64,000 nt of DNA from the NCBI GenBank assembly GCA_946699065.1, contig CAMPDV010000235.1, positions 62,001 to 126,000 of the forward strand, given 5' to 3'. Under the pieces are notes generated by a model. The model worked only from the letters and a program-made list of their open reading frames with translations. It made no database searches and was not told where the DNA came from. This DNA comes from Loxodes magnus. Its lineage: Eukaryota; Ciliophora; Karyorelictea; Loxodida; Loxodidae. How positions within the stretch are numbered: the first letter of the stretch is position 1; each line of letters starts with the position of its first letter. The position numbers and the translations under genes are program-made. Below are positions 49,901 to 61,434 of the stretch, piece after piece.

Positions 49901-52185
49901 ATGATTTAGTATTGCAAGTGGGAAGATTATAAGTAGCACTCTAATCCTTCTAATACTGCTATTAAAGGACTGCATTCTGATTGAATTACTCCTGATATTA
50001 TAGCTGGATAAAGATTGACTAAGTAACTTATTTAAAAACACTCTATAATTGAGCAATTCTAAGAAGCTAATATTGGAGCTATTTTTAACCTTTAGTACCC
50101 TTTAGAACATTCAAGTTGTGCGGACTTACTTGAAACTGGATTTGCATATGACCCTCAAGATTTGAAAGAAGTAGGTATAGAGTATTACAACATAAACTGG
50201 TAGGATTTGACAGCGCCTTCTATTAAGAAAGCTAACTAAATAGTAGAAATAATGCAAAGAATCATCGCAGGGAACAAAAAGAAAATCTATATTCATTGCC
50301 ATGCAGGGTTAGGTAGAACTGGTACCATAATTGCTTGCTATTTGATTAAATTCAAAGGGTATTCAAGTGAATAAGCTTTTAATTATATCCGTATCAAAAG
50401 AACTGGGAGCATTGGGAGCAGATCTCAGCAAAAGTTTATTCAAAACTACTATTAGGAAACCATAGGAAAGTAGAACTCTAATAAAGTACAGACTTATCAG
50501 ACAAGCATTATGTAGTTTTTTACTAAGAAATGACACTTTAATTGTAATTAGAGAAGTTAATAGTAAAGCCCTTCTTTTTAATATCCTAGTATTCATAAAA
50601 AGCTGCTTTATTCATAGCTTACTAGTAATAAAAGAACTGACTATCTAAGTAAAAAATTGTCTCTAACATTCGTTTAAAAGTAGATTCTTTTTAGCCTTAA
50701 AACTATAATAAACTTACATATTTAAGTTATATAGCAACTAGTTAGTACCTAAGAGGTATTTTAAATTAAGATAACTATACAAGTGTCTTGTTGTTGTATG
50801 TAAGCTTAGATGGAGTAAGAGATATGGAAGTTTAGTTAGTTATATCTTTCTTATGTAACTAGCATGTTTTGAAACAATATAGATCAAGTTATAAGCTTCC
50901 TCAATTTATTTTTGATTACTCAATTTTATAATCTTATATCATAGAACTGTGATAATAGTACATTAACAATTCAATAGTTGCCATTAAAAGAAGCAACTAA
51001 AAAATTATAGGAAGTCAATTATATCTAAGGATTTTCAGAAAGAATATGATTAGGTAAATAAAGCTTAATCCTTGTCAATAAAAGTGATAAGTTTCTGAGT
51101 ATTTAGTACGTAATCTGAAAGTGTATTATCTAATAGATACTAATAGCTTAGTATCTTCATTAAAGAGTTATTTATATTAAAGATAAAACTAACGTAATTC
51201 TAATGGAGAAGAGTAATCAGAACTAAATAACTTTTCTAGTAGGAGAGTAATTAAATGATAAAAGTGATTTCATAATCAAAGTGGATATTATAATCCTCTT
51301 CTAGAATGATACCTAATTATCAGGAATTACTGTCAAAGACTTATAGTCTCAGAAAATAAGAACTTATATTGAAGGATGGAAGTTTAATTAATCACATGAG
51401 TGATTTTAAAACATCAAGGATTGCTTGGTTTAGCTAAACGATATGGAGTTTCTTAGGACTTACTAGTGAAAGGAGTAAGAGGGATTTATAATGATGGCAC
51501 CTAAGTTCTTCACTTAATCTTATGATCTTAATTGGAATTTTTCAGGATTCTACTACATTGTAGCTCTATAAGATAAATGGATAGGAAAGTGGTTTTCTTG
51601 AAATTAGTAATCACAAGGGTATTAGTATGAATACTTCACTCTCTAAGCCAAGTCTTAGTAAGAAAATCAGTTAAAAGGATTAAGAGCTTGGGACTATAGC
51701 ATTTAATTCCGTGAACGTGGTTAATTATTAGAAGTAAAAGAAGATTGAATAGAAGAAGCATGACTGACTTAAAATCATAGTACTAACAAAATCAGTTCAC
51801 TATAGCTTGGGCAAAGCATTCTAGCAAGTGATTTAAAAATAAGAGTTCTGTTCAAAAGACCTTTCGTAATAATAGAAGCTAATTTCATATACTAAATCAA
51901 TGAAAAAGCAGAAACCAATTTAAAAATAAGTGGAATGCCAGCTGAATAATAAGAAAGCTGTTTTTTAAGTTTGCGAAAAGGAGTAAACAATGAAGAAAAA
52001 AGTGAGTTGAAAGAAATTGATAAAATTAATTTTGAAAAGAAAGTAAAGTAAGAAGAAAAAGCGAGTTTTTATTACAAGCAACTGAAAACCTAGAAAAGGA
52101 AAGAATTAAATAATATAAGATAGAAAAGTTTTAAAATGTAGGATTCATTGAATTAGAGATTGAAATCACTTCTCAAGCTTGGCTT
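49901..52185 (+). CDS. PTPDC1-like phosphatase (copy B, altered C-terminus)
   Basis: Nearly identical to copy A through the catalytic domain (MIQYCKWEDY, HSDWITPDIIA, HCHAGLGRTG with Cys133 and Arg139) and the long downstream region. After GMPAEQQES it carries a 107-nt stretch instead of four bases in A (net +103, so frame-changing), reading CFLSLRKGVNNEEKSELKE. The A-type ending (LLLQATEN ... VGFIELEIEI) is therefore out of frame. No TGA follows in the new frame until about 52746, so the true end is unknown. Copy C carries the same insertion. Either an alternative tail, a retained intron, or a pseudogene. Confidence 0.6.
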
Positions 52186-52763
52186 ATCTTAACTTTATAG
52201 ATAAACAGCCGGACTTAAATATTTTCTAAGTATTCAACTATTGAACGATCAGCTTATACTGTTAATTAATTAACTGAACTATACCTTTTATTGCATAATG
52301 CAATCCTATAATATGTATGAGCTTACATATAGAGTAATCACTCTATATATGTATAAATATATTAAAGCTATGGGTAATATTAACCTTTGTTGTCTAAAGG
52401 TTACTTTTACTTCAAACGTTTATTTTTACTAGTTTGAAGAAGAATCAAAATTCCTATTTAAGCTAGACTAATTTAGCATTCATTCCTTATGTTTTCAACA
52501 AGAGGAATAATACTTTTTAGCTGTAAATTGTGATTTAAATTCTAAAGCATATAAAAATGCAATACAAGGGCTTTTTTAGTATAACAAGTTTTTTAAGTTA
52601 GAGTACAAATATAAAGCAATATTTCCTACAACCTAAACTGCTATAATTAATAGTTCTAATACTCTAGCTTTTAGCTCTAGAGAATATGTTTACAAGTTGT
52701 ATCTTAAGATTAACTTAAAGTAGTTAGGGTGAAATTCTATAAACTCACTTTCTTTTCGAATTA

Positions 52764-52888
52764 CTAGGTACTACTTGGCACACCTTCTCGTTATAACTAG
52801 GTACTATTAGGTACTATTAAGTACTACTTCTTGCTATAACTAGGTACTATTATGCACTATTAGGTACTACTAGGTATTTAAGTGAGTA
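52764..52888. repeat. Degenerate CTAGGTACTA repeats, left flank of rDNA
   Basis: Repeated ACTAGGTACTA / TTAGGTACTA / CTCGTTATAACTAGG units lie immediately beyond the 28S 3' side. The same unit type flanks the other end of the rDNA at 58.14-58.33 kb. These resemble intergenic-spacer subrepeats. Confidence 0.75.
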
Positions 52889-53924
52889 ATGCCCCAGCAG
52901 AGAGATAAAGATGAGATAGATCGAGTGACCATGGAAGAGTCTCAGCAGATTGTAAGGAAAGCTTACTCTCATGCGTGCAACCCCAGGCCAATACTTAGTG
53001 GTCTACAAAGGATTTATCCTATCTACTTTTATGTGATAAGCCGTCCTTATTCTGTTAGCAGTCATGAGGAGGGCTTGGGGATATAAAAAGTATTATATTC
53101 ATAAGCAGATAGAAGGAGTCGCTCCCAGATTAGATTCTGACTTAGAGTTGTTCAGTCATAATCTATGCAGATGGTAGCGTAGCCACCTGGGCTGCTCAAC
53201 CAATAGCGATACCAGAGATCTGGACCAACGGTTTCTCTCGTACTGAGTTGGACTACTGTGGCGACGCAGTGATCAGTAGGGTAAAACTAACCTATCTCAC
53301 GACGATCTAAACCAAGCTCAACCTCCCTTTTGAGGGGTGAATAATCCGACACTTGGTGAATTCTGCTTCGCAATGATGGAGAGTCGACATCGAAGAATCA
53401 AAAAGCAATGTCGCCATGAAAGATTGGCTGCCACAAGCCAGTTATCCCTATGGTAATTTTTCTGACATCTCTGGCTTAAAACTCGTAAAAGGCAAAGGAT
53501 CGATAGGCCATGGTTTCCCAGCTCATCCTGACACTGAGAGGTTGAATGAAGCCAGCTTTTTCCCTTTGATTTGTGAGCAGTTTCTGTCCGCTCTGAGCTG
53601 GCCGTAGGACACCTGTGTTATCTTTTAACAGATGTGCCGCCCCAGCCAAACTCCCCACCTGGCGGTTTCTCCCACCTAGTTGCATTGCTAGAAAGTTACT
53701 GCATGACAGGATAAGTAAAGCGACATTAAGAGTAGTGGTATTTCAAGATCGCGGTCTCCCACTTATTCTACGCCGCTCTACGCGTCGGACTAGAGTCAAA
53801 ATCAACAGGGTCTCTTTCCCTGCTGATCATGCCAAGACTGTTCCCTTGGCTGTGGCTTCGCTAGGTAGTAGATAAGGACAGTAGGAATCTCGTTAACCCA
53901 TTCATGCACGTCACTAATTAGATA

Positions 53925-53967
<43 letters not shown>

Positions 53968-55025
53968 TGTTTACTCGCGCTTCGTTGAATCTCATACCCT
54001 TGACATTCAGAGCACCGGGCAGAAATTACATTGTGTTAACATATCACCTTCACAATGCTTTGTTTTAATTAAGCAGTTGGATTCCTCCTGCCGCTCCAGT
54101 TCTGAGGTGGCCATTCGCTGCAGGGCCGACCACCTTCGGCCATGGCGGCAAAACTCCCACTTCCGTGAAAATTAAGTATTTTAATCCCTCCAGCGGAGAC
54201 TTCTGCCTGGCCCTCAGAGCCAATCTTTCTCCCGAAGTTACAGATCTAATTTCCTACATATTACATGCCACAAGTTTCATGGATCATAGTTGGTGCTCCA
54301 GACAGCAAATACAATGTGCTGCTCTTCCATACATCACACCTCTCTCGCCGTAATGGCTCCAGGCACACATGTATGTTAGACAGAAAAGACAACTCTCCCC
54401 AAGACCAACCCCGACATATTGCGGCATATTGTGTCACCACTATGTAGTAATTAGCTATGGAATATTAACCATATTCCCTTTCCCTCGTAAGGCTAGGATC
54501 GGGTGACTCATGATCCAGTGCGGTTCACATGAAAACCTTCTCTACTTCAGTCTTCCAAGTTGGCATTGGAATACTTGCTACTACTACCAAGATCTGCACT
54601 AATACCTGCTCCATAACTCTTCACAGAATTATTTTCATGCAGATACTGTGCCCTCCTACACCAGAGGGCAGAGTATGGGCACCCGCCTTTCGCGACTTCC
54701 ATTTTCAGGGCTAGTCCATTCGGTAGGAGAGTTGTTACACACTCCTTAGCTGGTTTCGACTTCCATGGCTAACGTTCTACTTTCTAAATGGACTAACGCC
54801 TTTACTTGCAGACGGGTTCTTTCGCCTCAATTCCGCTTCAGGTTGGGCCCTCATCGCCAGTCCTGCTTACCAGGATTGGTCCATTAGGGACATTTATGTC
54901 ATGTCACATTCATTTATGAAACGTTACTGCACCCATTTAAACTTTGATAATAGCAGGAAGGAGTGACTCCTCCCGAACCTCTATTCATTGGCTTTACCGG
55001 ATGCCAATAAGAGTCCCAGCTATCA

Positions 55026-55067
<42 letters not shown>

Positions 55068-55612
55068 GAATCTTTCGCCCCTATACTCAGGTCCACAGAG
55101 CGATTTGCACGTCAGCACCTACACGAACCTCCACCAGAGTTTCCCCTGGCTTTGCCCAAGCATAGCTCACCATCTTCGGGTCCCAGCATATTCGCTTACT
55201 CCGCTTACGGGCCTATACTGATGGTAGAGATTACTTTCATTTCGCCTACACATTTTCATGCACAGACTCGCCTCACGATACTTGTGCACTATCGGGCTCT
55301 GGACGTATTTAGCCTTACGAGGAGTTTACCTCGCACTTTGGACAGCAATCCCAAGCTGTCTTAGATAGTTTGGTTTTCAATCTAATTGAACCTCACGGGG
55401 TTATCACCCTCCATGACATGTCAGTCCTGACCACTTAGGTCCAATCAAACCTAAACCATTCCTCCCTAGCTTACAATTCCGAAGATTTACAAGTGGGCTT
55501 TGGCCGCTTCACTCGCCGTTACTAAGGCCATCCTTGTTAGTTTCTTGTCCTCCGCTTACTGATATGCTTAAGTTCAGCGGGTTATCTTGCTCCCCTCAGA
55601 TCACAAGTACAT
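52889..55612 (-). rRNA. 28S (LSU) rRNA, deviating at conserved sites
   Basis: The 5' end is recognised on the minus strand by GATCTGAGGGGAGCAAGATA then ACCCGCTGAACTTAAGCATA. Further landmarks: the GGCACATCTGTTAAAAGATA region, TTCTGGCTTGTGGCAGCC-type peptidyl-transferase-proximal sequence, and the sarcin-ricin loop near 53226-53250. The loop reads AGTACGAGAGAAACC instead of the near-universal AGTACGAGAGGAACC. The exact 3' end (about 52.89 kb) is an estimate. About 2.7 kb, short for a eukaryotic LSU. Confidence 0.9.
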
Positions 55613-55676
55613 ATGCTCAGTTTTTTCACTTGGTAAGAGAATTCTTATTCACTTACATTTGTATTTTATATGATAC
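55613..55676 (-). other. ITS2
   Basis: Very short AT-rich spacer between the 5.8S 3' end and the 28S 5' end. Boundaries are estimated from the flanking conserved sequences. Confidence 0.6.
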
Positions 55677-55830
55677 TGAAAGGAACATACCATGAGTTTC
55701 CCTAAGGTACCTGTTTCGTTGGGAAACCTGATGACTCACGGAGTCCTGCAATTCGCATTGAATTTAGCTGCGTCCTTCGTCCTTCGTCCTTCATCGACGC
55801 CAGAGCCTAGGCATCCATCGTTGGGGCTTT
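55677..55830 (-). rRNA. 5.8S rRNA with a tandem heptamer expansion
   Basis: The minus strand reads CCAACGATGGATGCCTAGG, then GTCGATGAAGGACG, CAATGCGAATTGCAGGACTC and GTGAGTCATCAGG. The usually invariant GATGAAGAACGCAGC box is expanded to three GAAGGAC units (about 55772-55792), and the following segment is shortened. Such changes in the most conserved part of 5.8S suggest a non-functional or highly unusual copy. Confidence 0.8.
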
Positions 55831-55920
55831 TTTTTTTGTTTAGGTTTATATATTTGATAAAATGAAAAGTAGCATAAAGCTGTACATAGATTTGAGTTTT
55901 GTAATGTTTGATATTAATGT
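55831..55920 (-). other. ITS1
   Basis: About 90 bp of AT-rich spacer between the 18S 3' end and the 5.8S 5' end; it contains a T10 run on the plus strand. Confidence 0.6.
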
Positions 55921-56043
55921 TAATGATCCATCCGCAGGTTCACCTACGGATACTTTGTTACGACTTCTCCTTCCTCTAAGTGATAAAGTTCACTTAACTT
56001 TCTATTAGTCCGAGAGGTTCACCTGATCACTCGAAATCGGTAT

Positions 56044-56081
<38 letters not shown>

Positions 56082-57587
56082 GTGTGCAAGCTGATGACTT
56101 GCGCTTACTAGGAATTCCTAATTGATAACCAAGAATTGCAAGAGTCAATCCCAACTACGACGCTGTTACAAGGTTGCCGGAGTAGCTATACCTAGGAACT
56201 CATTGGCTGCATCAGTGTTGGCGCATGCGGCCCGGTATATCTAAGGGAATCACAGACCTGTTATTGCCTCACACTTCCTCCAACTAAAAGCTGGAAGTCC
56301 CTCTAAGAAGACAACTTCCTCGGATAGAAAGAGTCTATTTAGCAGATTGAGTTCTCGTTCGTTATCGGAATAAACCAGATAGATCACTCCACCAACTAAG
56401 AACAGCTATACACCACCACCCATAGAATCAAGAAAGAGCTCTCAATCTGTCAATACTTACTATGTATGGACCTGGTAAGTTCCCCGTGTTGAGTCAAATT
56501 AAGCCGCAGGCTCCACTCCTTGTGGTGCCCTTCCGTCCATTCCTTTAAGTTTAAGTCTTGCAACCATACTCCCCCAGAACCCAAAGACTTTGATTTCTAG
56601 GAAGGTGCCGAGGAGATTTATACGATATCCCCGATCCCTAGTCAGCATAATTTATGGTTAAGACTAAGAAGGTATCTGATCGTCTTGGAATCCTTAACTT
56701 TCGTTCTTGATTAATGAAAATATCCTTGGCAAATGCTTTCGCAGTAGTTGGTCTTCAGTAAATCCAAGAATTTCACCTCTGACTACTGAGTACCAATGCC
56801 CCCAACTGGCCCTATTAAAGATAGAAGATAGTATCGCCAAGACTAACCATGAGCGTTATTCCCAGCTGCGGTATTCAGGCAGGGGCCTTCCTTAAGTGTT
56901 CTAGTTTCCTCAAGGTAAAGGGCCCGCATTTCATCATCGTCCACTTAAGAACGTATGATGCTGCCAGGTAGATCCCTCATATGACTTTTATATCATAAAA
57001 GAGAGACGTCCAACTACGAGCTTTTTAACTGCAACAACTTTAATATAAGCTACTGGAGCTGGAATTACCGCAGCTGCTGGCACCAGACTTGCCATCCAGT
57101 GGGTCTTTGCTAACGCTTTTACATTGTACTTATTCCAATCACCGAGATGAAGCCCGGTGTTGTTATTTCTTGTCACTACCTCCCTCAGTCAGGATTGGGT
57201 AATTTACGCGCCTGCTGCCTTCCTTAGATGTGATAGCCGTCTCTCAGGCTCCTCTCCGGAATCGACCCCTAATTCTCTGTTACCCGTCACTACCATGGTA
57301 GTCCAATACACTACCATCGAAAGCTGATAGGGCAGAAACTTGAATGAAGTGCCATACTTCCCAACATGGTCCTCGTGTATTATAATTCCCATACACACGA
57401 TATCGAATAAACATCTTGCATGTATTAGTTCTAGATTTACTACGGTTATCCATCTAACACACCATCAAATAAATTATTACTGTTTTAATAAGCCATTCGC
57501 AGTCCCATGAGTAAATGCTTTCACTTACTCATGCATGGCTTAGACTTTGAGACAAGAATATGATTACTGGGAGGATCAACCAGATTT
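55921..57587 (-). rRNA. 18S (SSU) rRNA, deviating at near-universal sites
   Basis: The ends are clear: AATCTGGTTGATCCTCCCAG at the 5' end (57587) and CCTGCGGATGGATCATTA at the 3' end. Landmarks: CCAGCAGCTGCGGTAATTCC, GTACACACCGCCCGTCGC, CGTAACAAAGTATCCGTAGG. Several universal positions differ: AAAGGAATGGACGG for AAAGGAATTGACGG (plus-strand 56538), CCTCCCAGTAATCATATTC for CCTGCCAGTAGTCATATGC, and an extra GGT near TGGGTGGTGGTGTATAGC. No group I intron was seen. About 1.67 kb. Confidence 0.9.
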
Positions 57588-58139
57588 ATATCTATACTTT
57601 TCTATTTTCATCCACTTTTTCTATATACTCCTTTCCTCCCCCTTCATTTATGTTTCATAACACTACCTACCCTTCATTTTAACAATTCATACTTCAACCC
57701 ACCTTTTATTCCTACTTGTCTTAAAAAATATACGCTAGGCCACCACTATAGGTATCAAGACCTTTTTACCTTCTTAGCCAACCTTCATTTCTTATATATG
57801 CATTTCTCAATTTTTAGATTCACGCCTTTGTCACACATACTCATTCATCAAAACCATCATTTTTTTTTTTCAAATCTCTTTTCTACTTTTATCTGCTTAT
57901 ATTTAATCTTCTTGTCTCAAACGGTAGTACTTAAAGTGCTTCATACTTAAGTATCATCTTTTTCGTTCCATTCTTCATCTATCCGAATTTTTCTTTTGCT
58001 TTCTCTTTTTTCAAATTTTCAAAAATTTGATATTTTGTATTTTAATAATCAAAGTAAGTTAAAGTAAAAAAAACCCAACGAGATAGTAATGAGAATCTCG
58101 ATGTAAAACCCTAGATAGATGATAAAATATAAGTAACTA
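57588..58139 (-). other. Upstream rDNA spacer (5' ETS/promoter side)
   Basis: On the plus strand this is pyrimidine-rich (CTTTCCTCCCCCTTCATTT and similar), so the transcribed side would be purine-rich. No coding signal. It presumably contains the pre-rRNA leader and promoter; no motif was identified. Confidence 0.4.
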
Positions 58140-58331
58140 AATGTAAAACTAGGTACTGATTGGTATGACTAGGTAATTCAAAGTGATAAATAGTACTATT
58201 AGGTGCTACTTCTCGTATAACTAGGTACTAATAGCTACGACTACTCGGTACAACTAGGTATTAATAGGTACGACTAGGTACTACTTCTCGTTATAACTAG
58301 GTACTAATAGGTACAACTAGGTATGACTAAG
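58140..58331. repeat. Degenerate CTAGGTACTA repeats, right flank of rDNA
   Basis: At least a dozen variants of ACTAGGTACTAATAGGTACG with CTTCTCGTTATAACTAGG units, as at 52764-52888. They run straight into an OSCA fragment at GTAGGATAGAGACATAGG. Confidence 0.75.
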
Positions 58332-59281
58332 TAGGATAGAGACATAGGTGAGAGTAGTGATGAGAGTTTTGTTGATATGAGAGTAGTTAGTGATGACATT
58401 GAACTGTTGATCTTCATATAGGAGGTTGAGTTAAGCTTGGGAGTAATAGATCTTGTTGATGAAAAGAGAGACTCAGAGTCTTTTAATTTATTTGTATCTT
58501 TGACTAAGATTGAGTAGAGAGATGAAGGGAGAAACGAAAGCGAAAGTAAAGAGGATATTAAAAATACCAGTAGCTAAGTCAAATTCTGTAAATCAATCAT
58601 TAGAATTTGATTCTAAAAGAAGGATAATTAATGAAGACGCCAAACTTTCGGCTAAAGTTAATTTTCTTGTAACAATTGTAGTGAATTCAGTTCATGTTTC
58701 ATGTTTCTATTGAGCACTTAAATAGCTTAAAAGGTTTATTAGAACAAAATTGATTACCAGAATTATCAAAGATTGATATCCTTCTTCTAGTCGTTTTTCA
58801 AATCCACTTTTATTACTAGAGTTTTTTAATCTATTCCTTACAAAGTACAAAGAGTCAATTCCTAACAGAAGTACACAACTAGTTAAAAATTCAACTAATA
58901 CATAATACTTTATTTTTTGTTTTAGTTGAATTCCTAAATGTTCTCAATAGATATCGCTTGGATCAGGAGATTCTCGAAAAATGATATACTTAAAGTTAAA
59001 ATTAGGAGACTTTTTATAGAATCACTAATTTACTTACATTTTCATCGATTTCAATTACTTCTTTAAATAACTAACTTCAAACTTTTGCTGCACTTACTTT
59101 GCATCATATTGAGTTTAGAAAGTTATGAAAGCTTAATTGGTTGTTGATTATTCTGTTAGAGTCTAGTCCTCGCTCTTATTTATCTCTTCTTATATCTCTT
59201 ATAACTTCTTCTCTATTTCCTCTATTTCTTCTATTTCCTCTTTGTTTCATTTCTCCTTACTCTTCACGTTTATCTCCAACG
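58332..59281 (-). pseudogene. OSCA-2-like central fragment
   Basis: The minus strand matches OSCA-2 from the end of the cytosolic loop (GCGTTGGAGATAAACG) through EHLGIQL, NEDAKLSAKVN-equivalent text and FNILFTFAFVSPFIS to just before the KYWTDKY region. It lacks both ends. Its N-terminal-side breakpoint (CCAACGC on the plus strand) is the same place in the gene at which the LINE truncates the 42.4-kb copy, so the two fragments are complementary. Confidence 0.8.
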
Positions 59282-59282
59282 C

Positions 59283-61434
59283 CCTCTATTATATAATTTT
59301 TCTTTTCAAAATTAATTTTATCAATTTCTTTCAACTCACTTTTTTCTTCATTGTTTACTCCTTTTCGCAAACTTAAAAAACAGCTTTCTTATTATTCAGC
59401 TGGCATTCCACTTATTTTTAAATTGGTTTCTGCTTTTTCATTGATTTAGTATATGAAATTAGCTTTTATTTTTACGAAAGGTCTTTTGAACAGAACTCTT
59501 ATTTTTAAATCACTTGCTAGAATGCTTTGCCCAAGCTATAGTGAACTGATTTAGTTAGTACTTTGATTTTAAGTCAGATATGCTTCTTCTATTCATTCTT
59601 CTTTTATTTCTAATAATTAACCACGCTCATGGAATTAAATGTTATAGTCCCAAGCTCTTAATCCTTTTAACTGATTTTCTTACTAAGACTTGGCTTAGAG
59701 AGTGAAGTATTCATACTAATACCCTTGTGATTACTAATTTCAAGAAAACCACTTTCCTATCCATTTATCTTATAGAGCTACAATGTAGTAGAATCCTGAA
59801 AAATTCCAATTAAGATCATAAGATTAAGTGAAGAACTTAGGTGCCATCATTATAAATCCCTCTTACTCCTTTCACTAGTAAGTCCTAAGAAACTCCATAT
59901 CGTTTAGCTAAACCAAGCAATCCTTGATGTTTTAAAATCACTCATGTGATTAATTAAACTTCCATCCTTCAATATAAGTTCTTATTTTCTGAGACTATAA
60001 GTCTTTGACAGTAATTCCTGATAATTAGGTATCATTCTAGAAGAGGATTATAATATCCACTTTGATTATGAAATCACTTTTATCATTTAATTACTCTCCT
60101 ACTAGAAAAGTTATTTAGTTCTGATTACTCTTCTCCATTAGAATTACGTTAGTTTTATCTTTAATATAAATAACTCTTTAATGAAGATACTAAGCTATTA
60201 GTATCTATTAGATAATACACTTTCAGATTACGTACTAAATACTCAGAAACTTATCACTTTTATTGACAAGGATTAAGCTTTATTTACCTAATCATATTCT
60301 TTCTGAAAATCCTTAGATATAATTGACTTCCTATAATTTTTTAGTTGCTTCTTTTAATGGCAACTATTGAATTGTTAATGTACTATTATCACAGTTCTAT
60401 GATATAAGATTATAAAATTGAGTAATCATATTGAGGAAGCTTATAACTTGATCTATATTGTTTCAAAACATGCTAGTTACATAAGAAAGATATAACTAAC
60501 TAAACTTCCATATCTCTTACTCCATCTAAGCTTACATACAACAACAAGACACTTGTATAGTTATCTTAATTTAAAATACCTCTTAGGTACTAACTAGTTG
60601 CTATATAACTTAAATATGTAAGTTTATTATAGTTTTAAGGCTAAAAAGAATCTACTTTTAAACGAATGTTAGAGACAATTTTTTACTTAGATAGTCAGTT
60701 CTTTTATTACTAGTAAGCTATGAATAAAGCAGCTTTTTATGAATACTAGGATATTAAAAAGAAGGGCTTTACTATTAACTTCTCTAATTACAATTAAAGT
60801 GTCATTTCTTAGTAAAAAACTACATAATGCTTGTCTGATAAGTCTGTACTTTATTAGAGTTCTACTTTCCTATGGTTTCCTAATAGTAGTTTTGAATAAA
60901 CTTTTGCTGAGATCTGCTCCCAATGCTCCCAGTTCTTTTGATACGGATATAATTAAAAGCTTATTCACTTGAATACCCTTTGAATTTAATCAAATAGCAA
61001 GCAATTATGGTACCAGTTCTACCTAACCCTGCATGGCAATGAATATAGATTTTCTTTTTGTTCCCTGCGATGATTCTTTGCATTATTTCTACTATTTAGT
61101 TAGCTTTCTTAATAGAAGGCGCTGTCAAATCCTACCAGTTTATGTTGTAATACTCTATACCTACTTCTTTCAAATCTTGAGGGTCATATGCAAATCCAGT
61201 TTCAAGTAAGTCCGCACAACTTGAATGTTCTAAAGGGTACTAAAGGTTAAAAATAGCTCCAATATTAGCTTCTTAGAATTGCTCAATTATAGAGTGTTTT
61301 TAAATAAGTTACTTAGTCAATCTTTATCCAGCTATAATATCAGGAGTAATTCAATCAGAATGCAGTCCTTTAATAGCAGTATTAGAAGGATTAGAGTGCT
61401 ACTTATAATCTTCCCACTTGCAATACTAAATCAT
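59283..61434 (-). CDS. PTPDC1-like phosphatase (copy C, 3'-truncated)
   Basis: From ATG 61434 it follows copies A and B through the catalytic HCHAGLGRTG and the conserved C-terminal region, then enters the B-type insertion (CFLSLRKGVNNEEKSELKE). It breaks off after ...KINFEKK and joins the OSCA fragment at 59281. The catalytic domain is intact but the normal C-terminus is absent; function is doubtful. Confidence 0.65.

Larger units (their letters stand above)
42391..52763 (-). repeat. Paralogous block B (inverted copy of block A)
   Basis: Reverse complement of the 17.2-26.6-kb arrangement: truncated OSCA-2', OSCA-1', spacer, PTPDC1-B and flank. It is bounded on the left by the LINE 3' end and on the right by the rDNA-flanking repeats. 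Differences from A: no inversion in OSCA-1', a gag-like insertion at 47.5-48.3 kb, and a roughly 100-bp indel in the phosphatase tail. Confidence 0.85.

Noticed and set aside
53416..55364. Small frames across 53-57 kb
   Set aside because: They lie inside rRNA genes.
58140..58331. CTAGGTACTA repeats as telomeres
   Set aside because: Units are degenerate, not G-strand/C-strand biased, and internal at both rDNA edges.
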